Part shown: positions 42,431-52,101 of the stretch, piece after piece
How positions within the stretch are numbered: the first letter of the stretch is position 1
Layout of the letters: the number at the start of each line of letters is the position of its first letter
From: Streptomyces sp. G-G2
GTDB lineage: Bacteria; Actinomycetota; Actinomycetes; Streptomycetales; Streptomycetaceae
Assembly (NCBI RefSeq): GCF_030063135.1
Contig: NZ_JASISO010000027.1
Coordinates: forward strand, 1,204-65,203
DNA length: 64,000 bases
Direction: 5' to 3'
Program-made: the position numbers and the translations under genes
The notes under the pieces: generated by a model
The model's database searches: none
What the model saw: only the letters and a program-made list of their open reading frames with translations
What the model was told of the DNA's origin: nothing

Positions 42431-44974
42431 TCAGCCGACGGGCTGGAACGTGTCGAATGCCGTGTTCCGCAGCTGCGTGCACTCCGCGCCGTCCCACTGG
42501 TCCGCCGCGCAGCTGATCATGATCGCGTAACCGTGCTTGGCATCCATCTTGAACCCGCGGTTGAGCACGCGGACCCTCATGCCGTTCTGGGTGCGCTCGA
42601 ACTCCCAGTCCGCGACGGTCGGATACCCGCGATAGTCCACGGCACGCAGTCCGAGCTGCTTGTAGTCCTTGCTGCTGCCCCCCACCGCCGGGGCGAGCTG
42701 GGACCAGGCGAGGCGGGCGTCGTCCGTGGGGCTCTTGTTGAAGTCGACCTGGATGCGGGGGAAGCCGCCGTCGCGGCTGTATATCCCGCCGGAGGACACG
42801 CCCGCGGTGTCGGTCTGGTGGAAGCCCTGGGGCATCGCCATGGAGAAGTGGAACTGGTTGTTCGTCACCGTGGCGAACCCGGCCGGCACGCCGTTGCCCG
42901 TGCCCTGACCCTGGCTCTGGCCCGTGCCCTGGCTCTGACCCTGCGCCTGTCCCGGCGTCTGTCCCTGGCCCTGGCCCTGGCTCTGGCCCTGCGCCTCGCC
43001 CTGGGGCTGGCCCGGGCTCGGCTGTCCGGCGCTGCCGCCGTCGGGGCTGGGCGTTCCGCTGCCGGCACTCGTACCGGCAGCGGTCTTCGGGCTGGCCGAC
43101 GTACCGGTACCGCCCCCGGCGCCGCCCTTGCCGGCCTTCTTGTCGCCGGAGTCGTCGCCGCTGAAGGCGTAGACGACGAGGGAGCCGATGACGGCCAGTA
43201 CGACGACCAGCCCGGCTATCGCCAGGGCGATCGTGCGGCGGGACATGACATCGGTGAGCGGGGCCGCGACCGGGGCGGAGCGCGGCGTACGGGCCGGGGT
43301 GGCCGGGGCCTGCGCCGCCGACGCGGCGACCGCGGCCGAGGCTGCCGCCGCCTTCTGCTCGGCGGCCGCCTCGGCGGCGGCCTTGCGCGCCGACTTCAGC
43401 GCGGCGCGGGCGCGTTCGCGCCGCTCGCGGTCGCGTTCCTTCTTCTCGGCCCTCTCCGCCTTCTCGGCGGTCTTCTCAGCGGCCTTCTCGGCGGTCTTCT
43501 CGTCCACCGCCCGCTGGGCGTCCGCCAGGGATATCTGGCGGGTCTCCTCCACGGCCGGGATGAGCGGCTCGGGCGGGGCCTCGGGCGCGTCGAGGACGGC
43601 GTTCAGCAGGGCGCGGGCACCGGCGTCGTCGAGCCGGTGGGCCGGGTCCTTGGCGAGCAGGCCGTAGATGACCTCGGTGAGCGGGCCCGCGTTCTTCGGC
43701 GGATCGACCGGCTCGGTCATGACGGCGGTGAGCGTGGCGAGCGCGGACCCCTTGTCGTACGGGGGTACGCCCTCCACGGACGCGTAGATCAGACCGCCGA
43801 GCGACCACATGTCGGCGGGCGGGCCCGGCTTGTAGCCACGGGCGCGCTCGGGCGAGATGTAGGAGGGCGCGCCGACGAGCATGCCGGTGGAGGTGACGGA
43901 GGGGTCGCCCTCGACCTGGGCGATGCCGAAGTCGGTGAGGACGACCCGGCCGCTCTCGGAGATGAGCACGTTCGACGGCTTCACATCGCGGTGCAGGATG
44001 CCTTCGCCGTGGGCGGCCTTGAGTACGTCCAGCACGGCGAGGCCGACCTCGGCGGCGCGCCGGGGCGTCAGCGGGCCGCGCTCGCGGATGAATTCGGCGA
44101 GGGAGAGCCCCTCGATCAGCTCCATCACGATCCAGGGGCGGTCGTCCTCGTCGACCACGTCGTACACGGTGACGGCGCCCGCGCTGCGGATCCGGGCGAT
44201 GGCCTTGGCCTCGCGCAGGGTGCGGGTGACGAGGCGGCGCTTCTCGTCCTCGTCCACGCCGTGGCCGAACCGGAGTTCCTTGACGGCGACGGTGCGGCCG
44301 AGGGTGACGTCCTTGGCGCGCCATACGGTGCCCATGCCGCCCTTGCCGAGCACGCGGCCGAGCCGGTAGCGCCGCGCGAGCAGCCGCCCTTCGTCCTCGC
44401 CGGAGCCCGCGCCGGAGCCGGACCCCGGGCCGGCCTTCCGTCCGGCGGCATCGGCCACCCCGGCCCCGCCGCCCTTGCGCCCGGCGGAGTCGGCCGTAGC
44501 GCCTGCGCCGGCACCCTTCGGCCCCGGGAGGGCCTCCGGCTCGGGAAGGTCCTTCGTCACGGCGTCCGCCCGGGGACCCGCCCCGGCGTCGCGCACGATC
44601 CCGGGTACCTCGGTCGCGTCGGCGTCGTCCGCCGGCTGCTCGTCCGCACCGGTCTCGCCCGGAAGGGCATCCTCCGGCTCCGCCGGTACGGCATCCTCCG
44701 GCTCCGCCGGAGCGGCCACCGCGTCCTGCTGCTCCGCCGGTTCCTCGTCCGCGGCGGCTCCGCCGGTCACGGCAGGCTCCGCCCCCGACGTGTCGTCAGC
44801 GGGCGCGACCGAGTCCGACACCGGGTCAGCGGCCTTGCCACCCGTGCCCGCACCCCCCGGCTCCGCCGGACCCGACTCCGATGAAGCGGAATCCGACGGG
44901 GAGAGCGGAGCCGGTATGTCGGCTGCCGTTCCCACAGGGGACTCCGGCTTGCGCTTGTGCTCCGGCTTCGACAT
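42431..44974 (-). CDS. Receptor-type Ser/Thr protein kinase with acidic N-terminal tail
   Basis: 847 aa from ATG 44974 with RBS GAGGGG; the frame is open upstream but without an RBS. Residues 1-200 are an acidic, low-complexity tail. The kinase domain at 202-460 is complete (GKGGMGTVWRAKD, Lys232, HRDVKPSNVLI, DFGIAQVEG, SPERARG). A charged coiled coil (EKTAEKAAEKTAEKAERAEK) and a membrane helix (AIAGLVVVLAVIGSLVVYAF) precede a Gln/Gly repeat linker and an extracellular domain starting NNQFHFSMAMPQGFHQ. First of three co-directional kinase genes. Confidence 0.93.
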   Translation of the reverse strand: MSKPEHKRKPESPVGTAADIPAPLSPSDSASSESGPAEPGGAGTGGKAADPVSDSVAPADDTSGAEPAVTGGAAADEEPAEQQDAVAAPAEPEDAVPAEPEDALPGETGADEQPADDADATEVPGIVRDAGAGPRADAVTKDLPEPEALPGPKGAGAGATADSAGRKGGGAGVADAAGRKAGPGSGSGAGSGEDEGRLLARRYRLGRVLGKGGMGTVWRAKDVTLGRTVAVKELRFGHGVDEDEKRRLVTRTLREAKAIARIRSAGAVTVYDVVDEDDRPWIVMELIEGLSLAEFIRERGPLTPRRAAEVGLAVLDVLKAAHGEGILHRDVKPSNVLISESGRVVLTDFGIAQVEGDPSVTSTGMLVGAPSYISPERARGYKPGPPADMWSLGGLIYASVEGVPPYDKGSALATLTAVMTEPVDPPKNAGPLTEVIYGLLAKDPAHRLDDAGARALLNAVLDAPEAPPEPLIPAVEETRQISLADAQRAVDEKTAEKAAEKTAEKAERAEKKERDRERRERARAALKSARKAAAEAAAEQKAAAASAAVAASAAQAPATPARTPRSAPVAAPLTDVMSRRTIALAIAGLVVVLAVIGSLVVYAFSGDDSGDKKAGKGGAGGGTGTSASPKTAAGTSAGSGTPSPDGGSAGQPSPGQPQGEAQGQSQGQGQGQTPGQAQGQSQGTGQSQGQGTGNGVPAGFATVTNNQFHFSMAMPQGFHQTDTAGVSSGGIYSRDGGFPRIQVDFNKSPTDDARLAWSQLAPAVGGSSKDYKQLGLRAVDYRGYPTVADWEFERTQNGMRVRVLNRGFKMDAKHGYAIMISCAADQWDGAECTQLRNTAFDTFQPVG

Positions 44975-45164
44975 GCGTCCCCTCTGCGATCGTGCCGCCT
45001 TCTCCGGCCGGCCCGTCATCCCGCTGGGCCCGACGTAACCCGCCCCGGCCGAAACCTCATTGTTCCTCACTCCGCAACGGACGGGTGTCCCGGGTCTACG
45101 GTTCCCCGGCCCGCGGCGTGGCTTCGGCACGGCTTCCACACCGCTTCGGCACGACTTCGGCACG

Positions 45165-46871
45165 TCAGAGCGGAACGATGTCCGGCGCCCCCAGCCTGGC
45201 CGCGTCCGCCGTCTGGTCGTCCGGCTGGCGCTGCGACTCCCGTTCCGCCTGGACCCGCTTCTCGTAGTGCGCCACTTCCTTCTCGGTCTGCGCCTCGTCC
45301 CAGCCCAGCACCGGCGCCATCAGCTCCGCGCACTCCCGCGCGGACCTCGTCCCCCGGTCGAAGGTCTCGATCGAGATCCGGGTCCGCCGGGTCAGTACGT
45401 CGTCCAGGTGCCGCGCCCCCTCGTGCGAGGCGGCGTACACGATCTCGGCCCGCAGGTAGTCGTCCGCCCCGGTCACCGGTTCCCCCAGGGCCGGGTCCGC
45501 CGCGATCAGGTCGAGCAGTTCCTCCGTCAGCGAGCCGTACCGGTTCAACAGGTGCTCCACCCGCACCACATGAAGACCCGTCCGGGCGGCGATCCGGACC
45601 CGCCCGTTCCACAGCGCCCGGTACCCCTCGGCGCCGACCAGCGGCACGTCCTCGGTGACGCATTCCGCGACCCGCTGGTCCAGCCCGTGCACCGCCTCGT
45701 CGACCGCGTCCTTGGCCATGACCCGGTACGTCGTGTACTTGCCGCCCGCCACCACGACCAGCCCCGGCACCGGGTGGGCCACCGTGTGCTCGCGCGAGAG
45801 CTTGCTCGTGGCGTCCGACTCCCCGGCCAGCAGCGGCCGCAGGCCCGCGTACACGCCCTGGACGTCGTCGCGGGTCAGTGGCACCGCCAGGACCGAGTTC
45901 ACGTGTTCGAGCAGGTAGTCGATGTCCGCGCTGGACGCCGCCGGGTGCGCCTTGTCGAGGTCCCAGTCGGTGTCGGTGGTCCCCACGATCCAGTGCCGCC
46001 CCCACGGGATGACGAAGAGGACGGACTTCTCCGTGCGCAGGATCAGCCCGGTCGCCGAGTGGATCCGGTCCTTCGGCACCACCAGGTGGATGCCCTTGGA
46101 GGCGCGGACGTGGAACTGCCCGCGCTCGCCGATCAGCGCCTGCGTGTCGTCCGTCCACACCCCGGTGGCGTTCACGATCTGCTTCGCGCGGATCTCGTAC
46201 TCCCCGCCGCCCTCGACGTCCTGGACGCGCGCGCCGACCACTCGTTCGCCCTCGCGCAGGAAGCCGACGACCCGGGCCCGGTTGGCGCACTGCGCCCCGT
46301 ACGCCGCGGCCGTGCGCACCAAGGTGGCCACATAGCGCGCGTCGTCCATCTGGGCGTCGTAGTACTGGAGGGCTCCGACCAGGGCGTCCTTGCGCAGCGC
46401 GGGTGCGATCCGCAGGGCTCGCTTGCGCGAGAGGTGCCGGTGCAGCGGCAGGCCCCGGCCGTGGCCGCTGGAGAGCGACATCGCGTCGTACAGGGCGACG
46501 CCCGAGCCCGCGTACAGCCGCTCCCAGCCCTTGTGCTGGAGCGGGTACAGGAACGGCACGGGCTTGACCAAGTGCGGCGCGAGGCGTTCCAGCAGCAGTC
46601 CACGCTCCTTGAGGGCCTCCCGGACGAGCGCGAAGTCGAGCATCTCCAGGTACCTGAGTCCGCCGTGGATCAGCTTGCTGGAGCGGCTGGAGGTGCCCGA
46701 GGCCCAGTCCCGGGCCTCGACCAGGCCGGTCGAGAGGCCCCTGGTGGCCGCGTCGAGCGCGGTCCCGGCCCCCACCACGCCCGCGCCCACCACGAGTACG
46801 TCGAGTTCTCGTTCGGCCATCCGGGCGAGCGCCTCCGCACGCTGCGCGGGTCCCAGTGTCGCTGTCCTCAC
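45165..46871 (-). CDS. glpD: Glycerol-3-phosphate dehydrogenase, FAD-dependent (GlpD)
   Basis: 568 aa from GTG 46871 with RBS GGGAGG; the frame is open 39 codons further upstream, but that part is atypical. Oxidises glycerol-3-phosphate to dihydroxyacetone phosphate and feeds electrons to the quinone pool from the inner membrane face. FAD site is VLVVGAGVVGAGTALDAATR; signatures SSKLIHGGLRYLE and TTDTDWDLD are present. Alone on its strand, preceded by a divergent nucleotide-sugar dehydrogenase homologue. No glpK or glpF lies nearby. Confidence 0.95.
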   Translation of the reverse strand: MRTATLGPAQRAEALARMAERELDVLVVGAGVVGAGTALDAATRGLSTGLVEARDWASGTSSRSSKLIHGGLRYLEMLDFALVREALKERGLLLERLAPHLVKPVPFLYPLQHKGWERLYAGSGVALYDAMSLSSGHGRGLPLHRHLSRKRALRIAPALRKDALVGALQYYDAQMDDARYVATLVRTAAAYGAQCANRARVVGFLREGERVVGARVQDVEGGGEYEIRAKQIVNATGVWTDDTQALIGERGQFHVRASKGIHLVVPKDRIHSATGLILRTEKSVLFVIPWGRHWIVGTTDTDWDLDKAHPAASSADIDYLLEHVNSVLAVPLTRDDVQGVYAGLRPLLAGESDATSKLSREHTVAHPVPGLVVVAGGKYTTYRVMAKDAVDEAVHGLDQRVAECVTEDVPLVGAEGYRALWNGRVRIAARTGLHVVRVEHLLNRYGSLTEELLDLIAADPALGEPVTGADDYLRAEIVYAASHEGARHLDDVLTRRTRISIETFDRGTRSARECAELMAPVLGWDEAQTEKEVAHYEKRVQAERESQRQPDDQTADAARLGAPDIVPL

Positions 46872-47101
46872 GGCTGCCTCCCGTTGATGCGGGTGATCCC
46901 GCTCATATCCCCCTTGGTCATGATTCTGACCGGACACCCCGACATCGGCCACCGCCTGTGGACAACACAGCGGTGACTGCCACCCCACAATGCCGCAGAT
47001 CGGTCATATATACGCCTAGTCTGACATAGCGCCAGCTCCCCCTGTCCACAGGACGTGCGCGTTCAGCCCCCTCACGTCAGGGGAGGAAGGACGGCAACCC
47101 C

Positions 47102-48331
47102 ATGCCCGCTGACCTCGCCGTCATCGGACTCGGCCACCTCGGCCTCCCACTCGCCCAGGCCGCCGTTTCCGCCGGTATCGAGACCGTCGGATACGACAGC
47201 GGACCCACCACCGACTCCACTCTCACCGCCGCGGAGATCCGCCGCATGTCGGCGGCGGGCTTCCGCGTCACCACCAACCCCGCCGAACTCGGACGGGTCC
47301 GTACCGCCGTCATCTGCGCGCCCACCCGGCTCGGCGCCGACCGCGCGCTCGACCTGTCCGCCGTCGGCGAGGCGGGCCGCGCCCTGGCCGCCCGGCTGCG
47401 CCCGCACACCACCGTCATCCTCGAATCCGCCGCCCATCCGGGGGTCACCGAGGAATACTTGCGCCCCATCCTCGAAGGCGGCTCGGGTCTGCGCGCAGGG
47501 CGCGACTTCCACTTGGCCTACTCCCCCAGCCGCCACGATCCCGGCAACCGGACGCACGGCATCGCCAACACCCCCAAGGTGATCGGCGGCCTCACCCCGG
47601 CCTGCACCGAGTCGGCGGCCGCCTTCTACGCGCGCCTCACCGAGAAGGTGGTCCGCGCGCGCGGCCTGCGCGAGGCGGAGACGGTCCAGCTCCTGGAGAC
47701 CAACTACCGGCACGTCAACATCGCCCTCATGAACGAGATGGCGGTGCTCTGCCACGACCTCGGCGTGGACCTGTGGGACGTGATCCGCTGCGCGGAGACC
47801 AAGCCGTACGGGTACCAGGCCTTCCGCCCCGGTCCCGGCGTCGGCGGCCACGGCATCCCGCTGGACCCCAACTACCTCCCACACACCACCCGCACTCCCG
47901 GTCACCCCCTGCGCATGGTCGGCCTGGCGCAGGAGATCAACGACCGGATGCCGCAGTACGTCATCCAGCGCAGCGCCACCCTCCTCAACGAGCACGGCAA
48001 ATCCGCGCGCGGGGCGCGGGTGCTGCTCCTCGGGGTGACCTACAAGCCGGACCTGGCCGACCAGGAGGGCTCCCCGGCCCGCGAGATCGCCAGCAGACTG
48101 GTCGACCTGGGGGCCCTGATCAGCTACCACGACCCGTACATCGCGGGGTGGCGGGTACGCGAGCAGCCCGTACCGCGGGCCGAATCTTTGTACGAGGCCG
48201 CGGCGGACGCCGATCTGACGATCCTGCTCCAGCACCACCGCACCTACGACCTCCAGGGCCTGGCGGTCAAGGCACAGTTGCTGCTGGACACCAGGGGCGC
48301 GAGCCCGGCGGGGGCCGCGCACCGGCTCTGA
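47102..48331 (+). CDS. UDP-glucose/GDP-mannose dehydrogenase-family protein with altered active site
   Basis: 409 aa from ATG 47102. The NAD Rossmann motif is VIGLGHLGLPLAQAAVSAG, and the central and C-terminal UDPGDH domains are complete (GVTYKPDLADQEGSPAREIA). The catalytic Cys is normally in GGHCIPxDP; here the segment reads GPGVGGHGIPLDPNYL with Gly251. The conserved SPER Glu is also Ser143 (AYSPSRHDPGN). Both changes argue against normal oxidation of a sugar nucleotide to the acid. It may be inactive, or run only the first half reaction. Function in cell-surface sugar metabolism is uncertain. Confidence 0.82.
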   Translation: MPADLAVIGLGHLGLPLAQAAVSAGIETVGYDSGPTTDSTLTAAEIRRMSAAGFRVTTNPAELGRVRTAVICAPTRLGADRALDLSAVGEAGRALAARLRPHTTVILESAAHPGVTEEYLRPILEGGSGLRAGRDFHLAYSPSRHDPGNRTHGIANTPKVIGGLTPACTESAAAFYARLTEKVVRARGLREAETVQLLETNYRHVNIALMNEMAVLCHDLGVDLWDVIRCAETKPYGYQAFRPGPGVGGHGIPLDPNYLPHTTRTPGHPLRMVGLAQEINDRMPQYVIQRSATLLNEHGKSARGARVLLLGVTYKPDLADQEGSPAREIASRLVDLGALISYHDPYIAGWRVREQPVPRAESLYEAAADADLTILLQHHRTYDLQGLAVKAQLLLDTRGASPAGAAHRL

Positions 48332-48459
48332 ACCACCGGGAATCCCCTCCGCGGCTGTCGGTGGCGGCTGCGAGCCTGCGGCGAACTTATTTCGCACTTA
48401 CGTCCCCATGGCCATTCGTGGGGCACCCGTGCGCCCGTATCCCTGGGGGGGATCTCTTC

Positions 48460-48936
48460 ATGAGCCAGCAGTTCCAGCCGCCCGCGCCCCACTCCGTCAC
48501 CCCGGCCCCCGGCTACCCGGCCCCGGCCGCCCCGAAGGGCAATGTCGTCCTCGGCGTCGTCGCGGCCGTGGTCGCCGCCCTGGTCGCGGCCGGCGTCTAC
48601 GGCTGGATCATCGGCGCCACCGAGCACGAGATCGGCTACGCGGCGGTCGGCGTCGGCATCCTCGTCGGCTTCGCGGCGGGCAAGCTCGGTGGCCGCAACC
48701 CGGTCCTCCCGGTCGTGGCAGCCGTCCTGTCCCTCGGCTCCGTCTACGCCGGGGGGCTCGTCGGCGAGGCCGTCATGGGCTCGAAGCAGCTCCCGCTCAG
48801 CGCGACCGAGCTGCTCACCCAGCACCTCGACGTGGTGCAGGAGGCCTGGAAGGCCGACGCGGACTTCATCTCGATCGTCTTCTTCGCGATCGGCGCGGTC
48901 GTCGCCTTCCAGACGGCCCGCAAGGCCGCCGCCTGA
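48460..48936 (+). CDS. Small integral membrane protein with Pro-rich N-terminus
   Basis: 158 aa from ATG 48460. A 25-residue Pro/Ala N-terminus precedes four hydrophobic helices (GNVVLGVVAAVVAALVAAGV, GYAAVGVGILVGFAAGK, LPVVAAVLSLGSVYAGGLVG, FISIVFFAIGAVVAFQTAR). It is a conserved Streptomyces membrane protein of unknown role. The spacing to the previous gene (128 bp) suggests a separate promoter. Its 3' end converges on guaB3 with a terminator between. Confidence 0.8.
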   Translation: MSQQFQPPAPHSVTPAPGYPAPAAPKGNVVLGVVAAVVAALVAAGVYGWIIGATEHEIGYAAVGVGILVGFAAGKLGGRNPVLPVVAAVLSLGSVYAGGLVGEAVMGSKQLPLSATELLTQHLDVVQEAWKADADFISIVFFAIGAVVAFQTARKAAA

Positions 48937-48992
48937 CCCGCACCACCCGCCGCGCGAAGGGCCTGGCCCGACCCGGCGCCCGCGCGAACGCC

Positions 48993-49028
48993 GCAGGGCC
49001 GGCACCCCGGGTGGGGTACCGGCCCTGC
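48993..49028. terminator. Bidirectional terminator between the small membrane gene and guaB3
   Basis: GCAGGGCCGGCACCCC (48993-49008) and GGGGTACCGGCCCTGC (49013-49028) form a 16-bp stem with one mismatch and a 4-nt loop. Confidence 0.88.
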
Positions 49029-49058
49029 GCGCGTACGACCGTAGGCCGGGCGGGTCGG

Positions 49059-50183
49059 TCAGCGGCGGTGCTGCGAGTCCGCGACCGTGACCTCGACGCG
49101 CTGGAATTCCTTCAGCTCGCTGTAGCCGGTGGTGGCCATCGAACGGCGCAGGGCGCCGAAGATGTTCATCGAACCGTCCGGGGAGTGCGAGGGGCCGGTG
49201 AGGATCTCCTCGGTGGTGCCCACCGTGCCGAGGTCGACCTTCTTGCCGCGCGGCACGTCCTCGTGGACGGCCTCCATGCCCCAGTGGTGGCCCTTGCCGG
49301 GCGCGTCCGTGGCACGGGCCAGCGGGGAGCCCATCATGACCGCGTCGGCGCCGCAGGCGACGGCCTTGGGGATGTCGCCGGACCAGCCCACGCCACCGTC
49401 GGCGATGACGTGCACGTAACGGCCGCCGGACTCGTCCATGTAGTCGCGGCGGGCCGCGGCCACGTCGGCGACGGCGGTCGCCATCGGGACCTGGATGCCC
49501 AGCACGTTGCGCGTGGTGTGCGCGGCGCCGCCGCCGAAGCCCACCAGCACGCCCGCCGCGCCGGTGCGCATCAGGTGCAGGGCCGCGGTGTAGGTGGCGC
49601 AGCCGCCGACGATGACCGGGACGTCCAGCTCGTAGATGAACTGCTTGAGGTTCAGCGGCTCGGCGGCGCCCGAGACGTGCTCGGCGGAGACCGTGGTGCC
49701 GCGGATCACGAAGATGTCGACGCCCGCGTCGACGACCGCCTTGGAGAACTCGGCGGTGCGCTGCGGGGAGAGCGCGGCGGCGGTGACCACACCGGAGTCG
49801 CGCACCTCCTTGATGCGCCGCTTGATCAGCTCGGCCTGGATCGGCGCCTCGTAGATCTCCTGGAGGCGGCGGGTGGCCGCCTCGGTGTCCAGCGCGGCGA
49901 TCTCGTCGAGCAGCGGCTGCGGGTCCTCGTACCGGGTCCACAGGCCTTCGAGGTTCAGTACACCCAGACCGCCCAGCTCGCCGATGCGGATCGCGGTCTG
50001 CGGGGAGACCACCGAGTCCATGGGGGCGGCCAGGAACGGCAGCTCGAAGCGGTAGGCGTCGATCTGCCAGGCGATCGAGACCTCCTTCGGGTCTCGGGTA
50101 CGGCGGCTGGGGACGATGGCGATGTCATCGAACGCGTACGCCCTGCGGCCGCGCTTGCCGCGCCCGATCTCGATCTCAGTCAC
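49059..50183 (-). CDS. guaB3: GuaB3-family IMP dehydrogenase-related protein
   Basis: 374 aa, no CBS domains. It belongs to the IMPDH/GMP reductase family: FLAAPMDSVVS, VIVGGCATYTAALHLMRTGA, VIADGGVGWSGDIPKAVACG. The catalytic loop that holds Cys in true IMPDH (GSICTTR) reads GFGGGAAHTTRNVLG here, without Cys. This is the usual state of actinobacterial GuaB3, whose reaction is not settled. It is followed by guaB2 upstream on the same strand with a terminator-like hairpin between. Confidence 0.9.
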   Translation of the reverse strand: MTEIEIGRGKRGRRAYAFDDIAIVPSRRTRDPKEVSIAWQIDAYRFELPFLAAPMDSVVSPQTAIRIGELGGLGVLNLEGLWTRYEDPQPLLDEIAALDTEAATRRLQEIYEAPIQAELIKRRIKEVRDSGVVTAAALSPQRTAEFSKAVVDAGVDIFVIRGTTVSAEHVSGAAEPLNLKQFIYELDVPVIVGGCATYTAALHLMRTGAAGVLVGFGGGAAHTTRNVLGIQVPMATAVADVAAARRDYMDESGGRYVHVIADGGVGWSGDIPKAVACGADAVMMGSPLARATDAPGKGHHWGMEAVHEDVPRGKKVDLGTVGTTEEILTGPSHSPDGSMNIFGALRRSMATTGYSELKEFQRVEVTVADSQHRR

Positions 50184-50286
50184 GTGTGGTGGCCTTTCCT
50201 CTGGGTCTGCCCGTCCAGTATCCCCGACCCGCGGGGGACCGCGTTTCGGTGACCGCTGTACGGACGGCTGTACGGGCGCACGACGA

Positions 50287-50322
50287 AGGGGGCGGATCCG
50301 GAAATGCCCGGACCCGCCCCCT
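50287..50322 (-). terminator. Hairpin between guaB2 and guaB3
   Basis: AGGGGGCGGATCCGG (50287-50301) and CCGGACCCGCCCCCT (50308-50322) pair with one mismatch over 15 bp. It probably ends the guaB2 transcript, so guaB3 should have its own promoter. Confidence 0.82.
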
Positions 50323-50331
50323 CGCGACGTG

Positions 50332-51837
50332 TCAGCCCTTGCGGCTGTAGTTCGGCGCCTCGACGGTCATCTGGATGTCGTGCGGGTGGCTCTCCTTGAG
50401 CCCGGCCGAGGTGATCCGGACGAACCGGCCCCGGTCCTGGAGCTCGGGAACCGTACGGCCGCCGACGTAGAACATCGACTGGCGCAGGCCGCCGACCAGC
50501 TGGTGGACGACGGCGGAGAGCGGACCGCGGTAGGGCACCTGGCCCTCGATGCCCTCGGGGATCAGCTTGTCGTCGCCGCCGACGCCTTCCTGGAAGTAGC
50601 GGTCCTTGGAGAAGGACTTGCGGTCGCCGCGGGACTGCATCGCGCCGAGCGAGCCCATGCCCCGGTAGGACTTGAACTGCTTGCCGTTGATGAAGAGCAG
50701 CTCGCCCGGGGACTCCTCGCAGCCCGCGAGCAGCGAGCCGAGCATCACCGTGTCGGCGCCCGCGACCAGGGCCTTGGCGATGTCGCCGGAGTACTGGAGG
50801 CCGCCGTCGCCGATGACGGGGACGCCCGCGGCCTTGGCGGCCAGCGCGGCCTCGTAGATCGCGGTGACCTGGGGGACGCCGATGCCCGCGACCACGCGGG
50901 TGGTGCAGATGGAGCCGGGGCCCACGCCGACCTTGATGCCGTCGCAGCCCGCGTCGATGAGCGCCTGGGCGCCGTCACGGGTGGCGATGTTGCCGCCGAT
51001 GACGTCGACCGAGGAGTTCGACTTGATCTTGGAGACCATGTCGCCGACGAGGCGGGAGTGGCCGTGGGCGGTGTCGACGACGATGAAGTCGGCGCCCGCC
51101 TCGATCAGGGCCTGGGCCCTCTCGTAGGCGTCGCCCGCGACGCCTACGGCCGCGCCGACCAGCAGGCGCCCGTCCTTGTCCTTGGCGGCGTTCGGGTACT
51201 TCTCGGCCTTGACGAAGTCCTTGACCGTGATGAGGCCCTTGAGGATGCCCGCGTCGTCGACCAGCGGAAGCTTCTCGATCTTGTGGCGGCGCAGCAATTC
51301 CATGGCGTCCACGCCGGTGATGCCGACCTTGCCGGTCACCAGCGGCATCGGGGTCATGACCTCGCGCACCTGGCGGGCGCGGTCCGACTCGAAGGCCATG
51401 TCGCGGTTGGTGACGATGCCGAGCAGCTTGCCCGCCGGGTCGGTGACCGGGACACCGCTGATGCGGAACTTCGCGCACAGCTCGTCGGCCTCGCGCAGCG
51501 TCGCGTCCGGGTGCACCGTGATCGGGTCGGTGACCATGCCGGACTCGGAGCGCTTGACCAGGTCGACCTGGTTGGCCTGGTCGGCGATGGAGAGGTTGCG
51601 GTGCAGTACGCCGACGCCGCCCTGACGGGCCATGGCGATGGCCATGCGGGCCTCGGTGACCTTGTCCATCGCGGCGGACAGCAGCGGGACGTTGACCCGC
51701 ACGTTCCGCGAGATCAGGGAGGAGGTGTCGATCTGGTCAGGCGCCATGTCCGACACGCCCGGCAGGAGCAGCACATCGTCGTAAGTGAGCCCCAGCGTGG
51801 CGAATTTGTCGGGCACTCCGTCGGCGTTGACAGTCAT
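50332..51837 (-). CDS. guaB: IMP dehydrogenase (GuaB2)
   Basis: 501 aa. Oxidises IMP to XMP, the rate-limiting step to GMP. The catalytic loop GPGSICTTRVVAGIGVPQ carries the nucleophilic Cys. Two CBS domains lie at about 100-220 (KRSESGMVTDPITV.., VREVMTPMPLV..), sensing ATP/GTP. The flap has MGSLGAMQSRGDRKSFSKDR and the family C-terminus is present. It is the essential IMPDH in mycobacteria. ATG 51837. Confidence 0.97.
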   Translation of the reverse strand: MTVNADGVPDKFATLGLTYDDVLLLPGVSDMAPDQIDTSSLISRNVRVNVPLLSAAMDKVTEARMAIAMARQGGVGVLHRNLSIADQANQVDLVKRSESGMVTDPITVHPDATLREADELCAKFRISGVPVTDPAGKLLGIVTNRDMAFESDRARQVREVMTPMPLVTGKVGITGVDAMELLRRHKIEKLPLVDDAGILKGLITVKDFVKAEKYPNAAKDKDGRLLVGAAVGVAGDAYERAQALIEAGADFIVVDTAHGHSRLVGDMVSKIKSNSSVDVIGGNIATRDGAQALIDAGCDGIKVGVGPGSICTTRVVAGIGVPQVTAIYEAALAAKAAGVPVIGDGGLQYSGDIAKALVAGADTVMLGSLLAGCEESPGELLFINGKQFKSYRGMGSLGAMQSRGDRKSFSKDRYFQEGVGGDDKLIPEGIEGQVPYRGPLSAVVHQLVGGLRQSMFYVGGRTVPELQDRGRFVRITSAGLKESHPHDIQMTVEAPNYSRKG

Positions 51838-52101
51838 GACACCTTCCCAGATGGTCTTGCTCAGCGCGGATGTCCATGCTAACGGGATCCCAGAGCGTCT
51901 GATTCCACGACCAAGATCGACCGGAAGATTCGTGGTTTCCTACGGACTTTCCCCGAGCTTAGGGCCGCGCGCCGCGGGGGGTCTACGGGGGCGGCGGGCG
52001 TACGCGCCCCACCCGCCCCGTGCGAGCACCCCGAGCGCGGGCCCGCGGCCCGCCGGCGGGCCCGCGCTCGGCCCGGCGAGGGGCCGTGCGGCCCGCCCGG
52101 C

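Noticed and set aside
40094..42530. Large antisense frames over the pseudokinase insertion
   Set aside because: They mirror Pro/Gly/Ala repeats and have no recognisable domain; the minus-strand frame continues through both kinase lobes.
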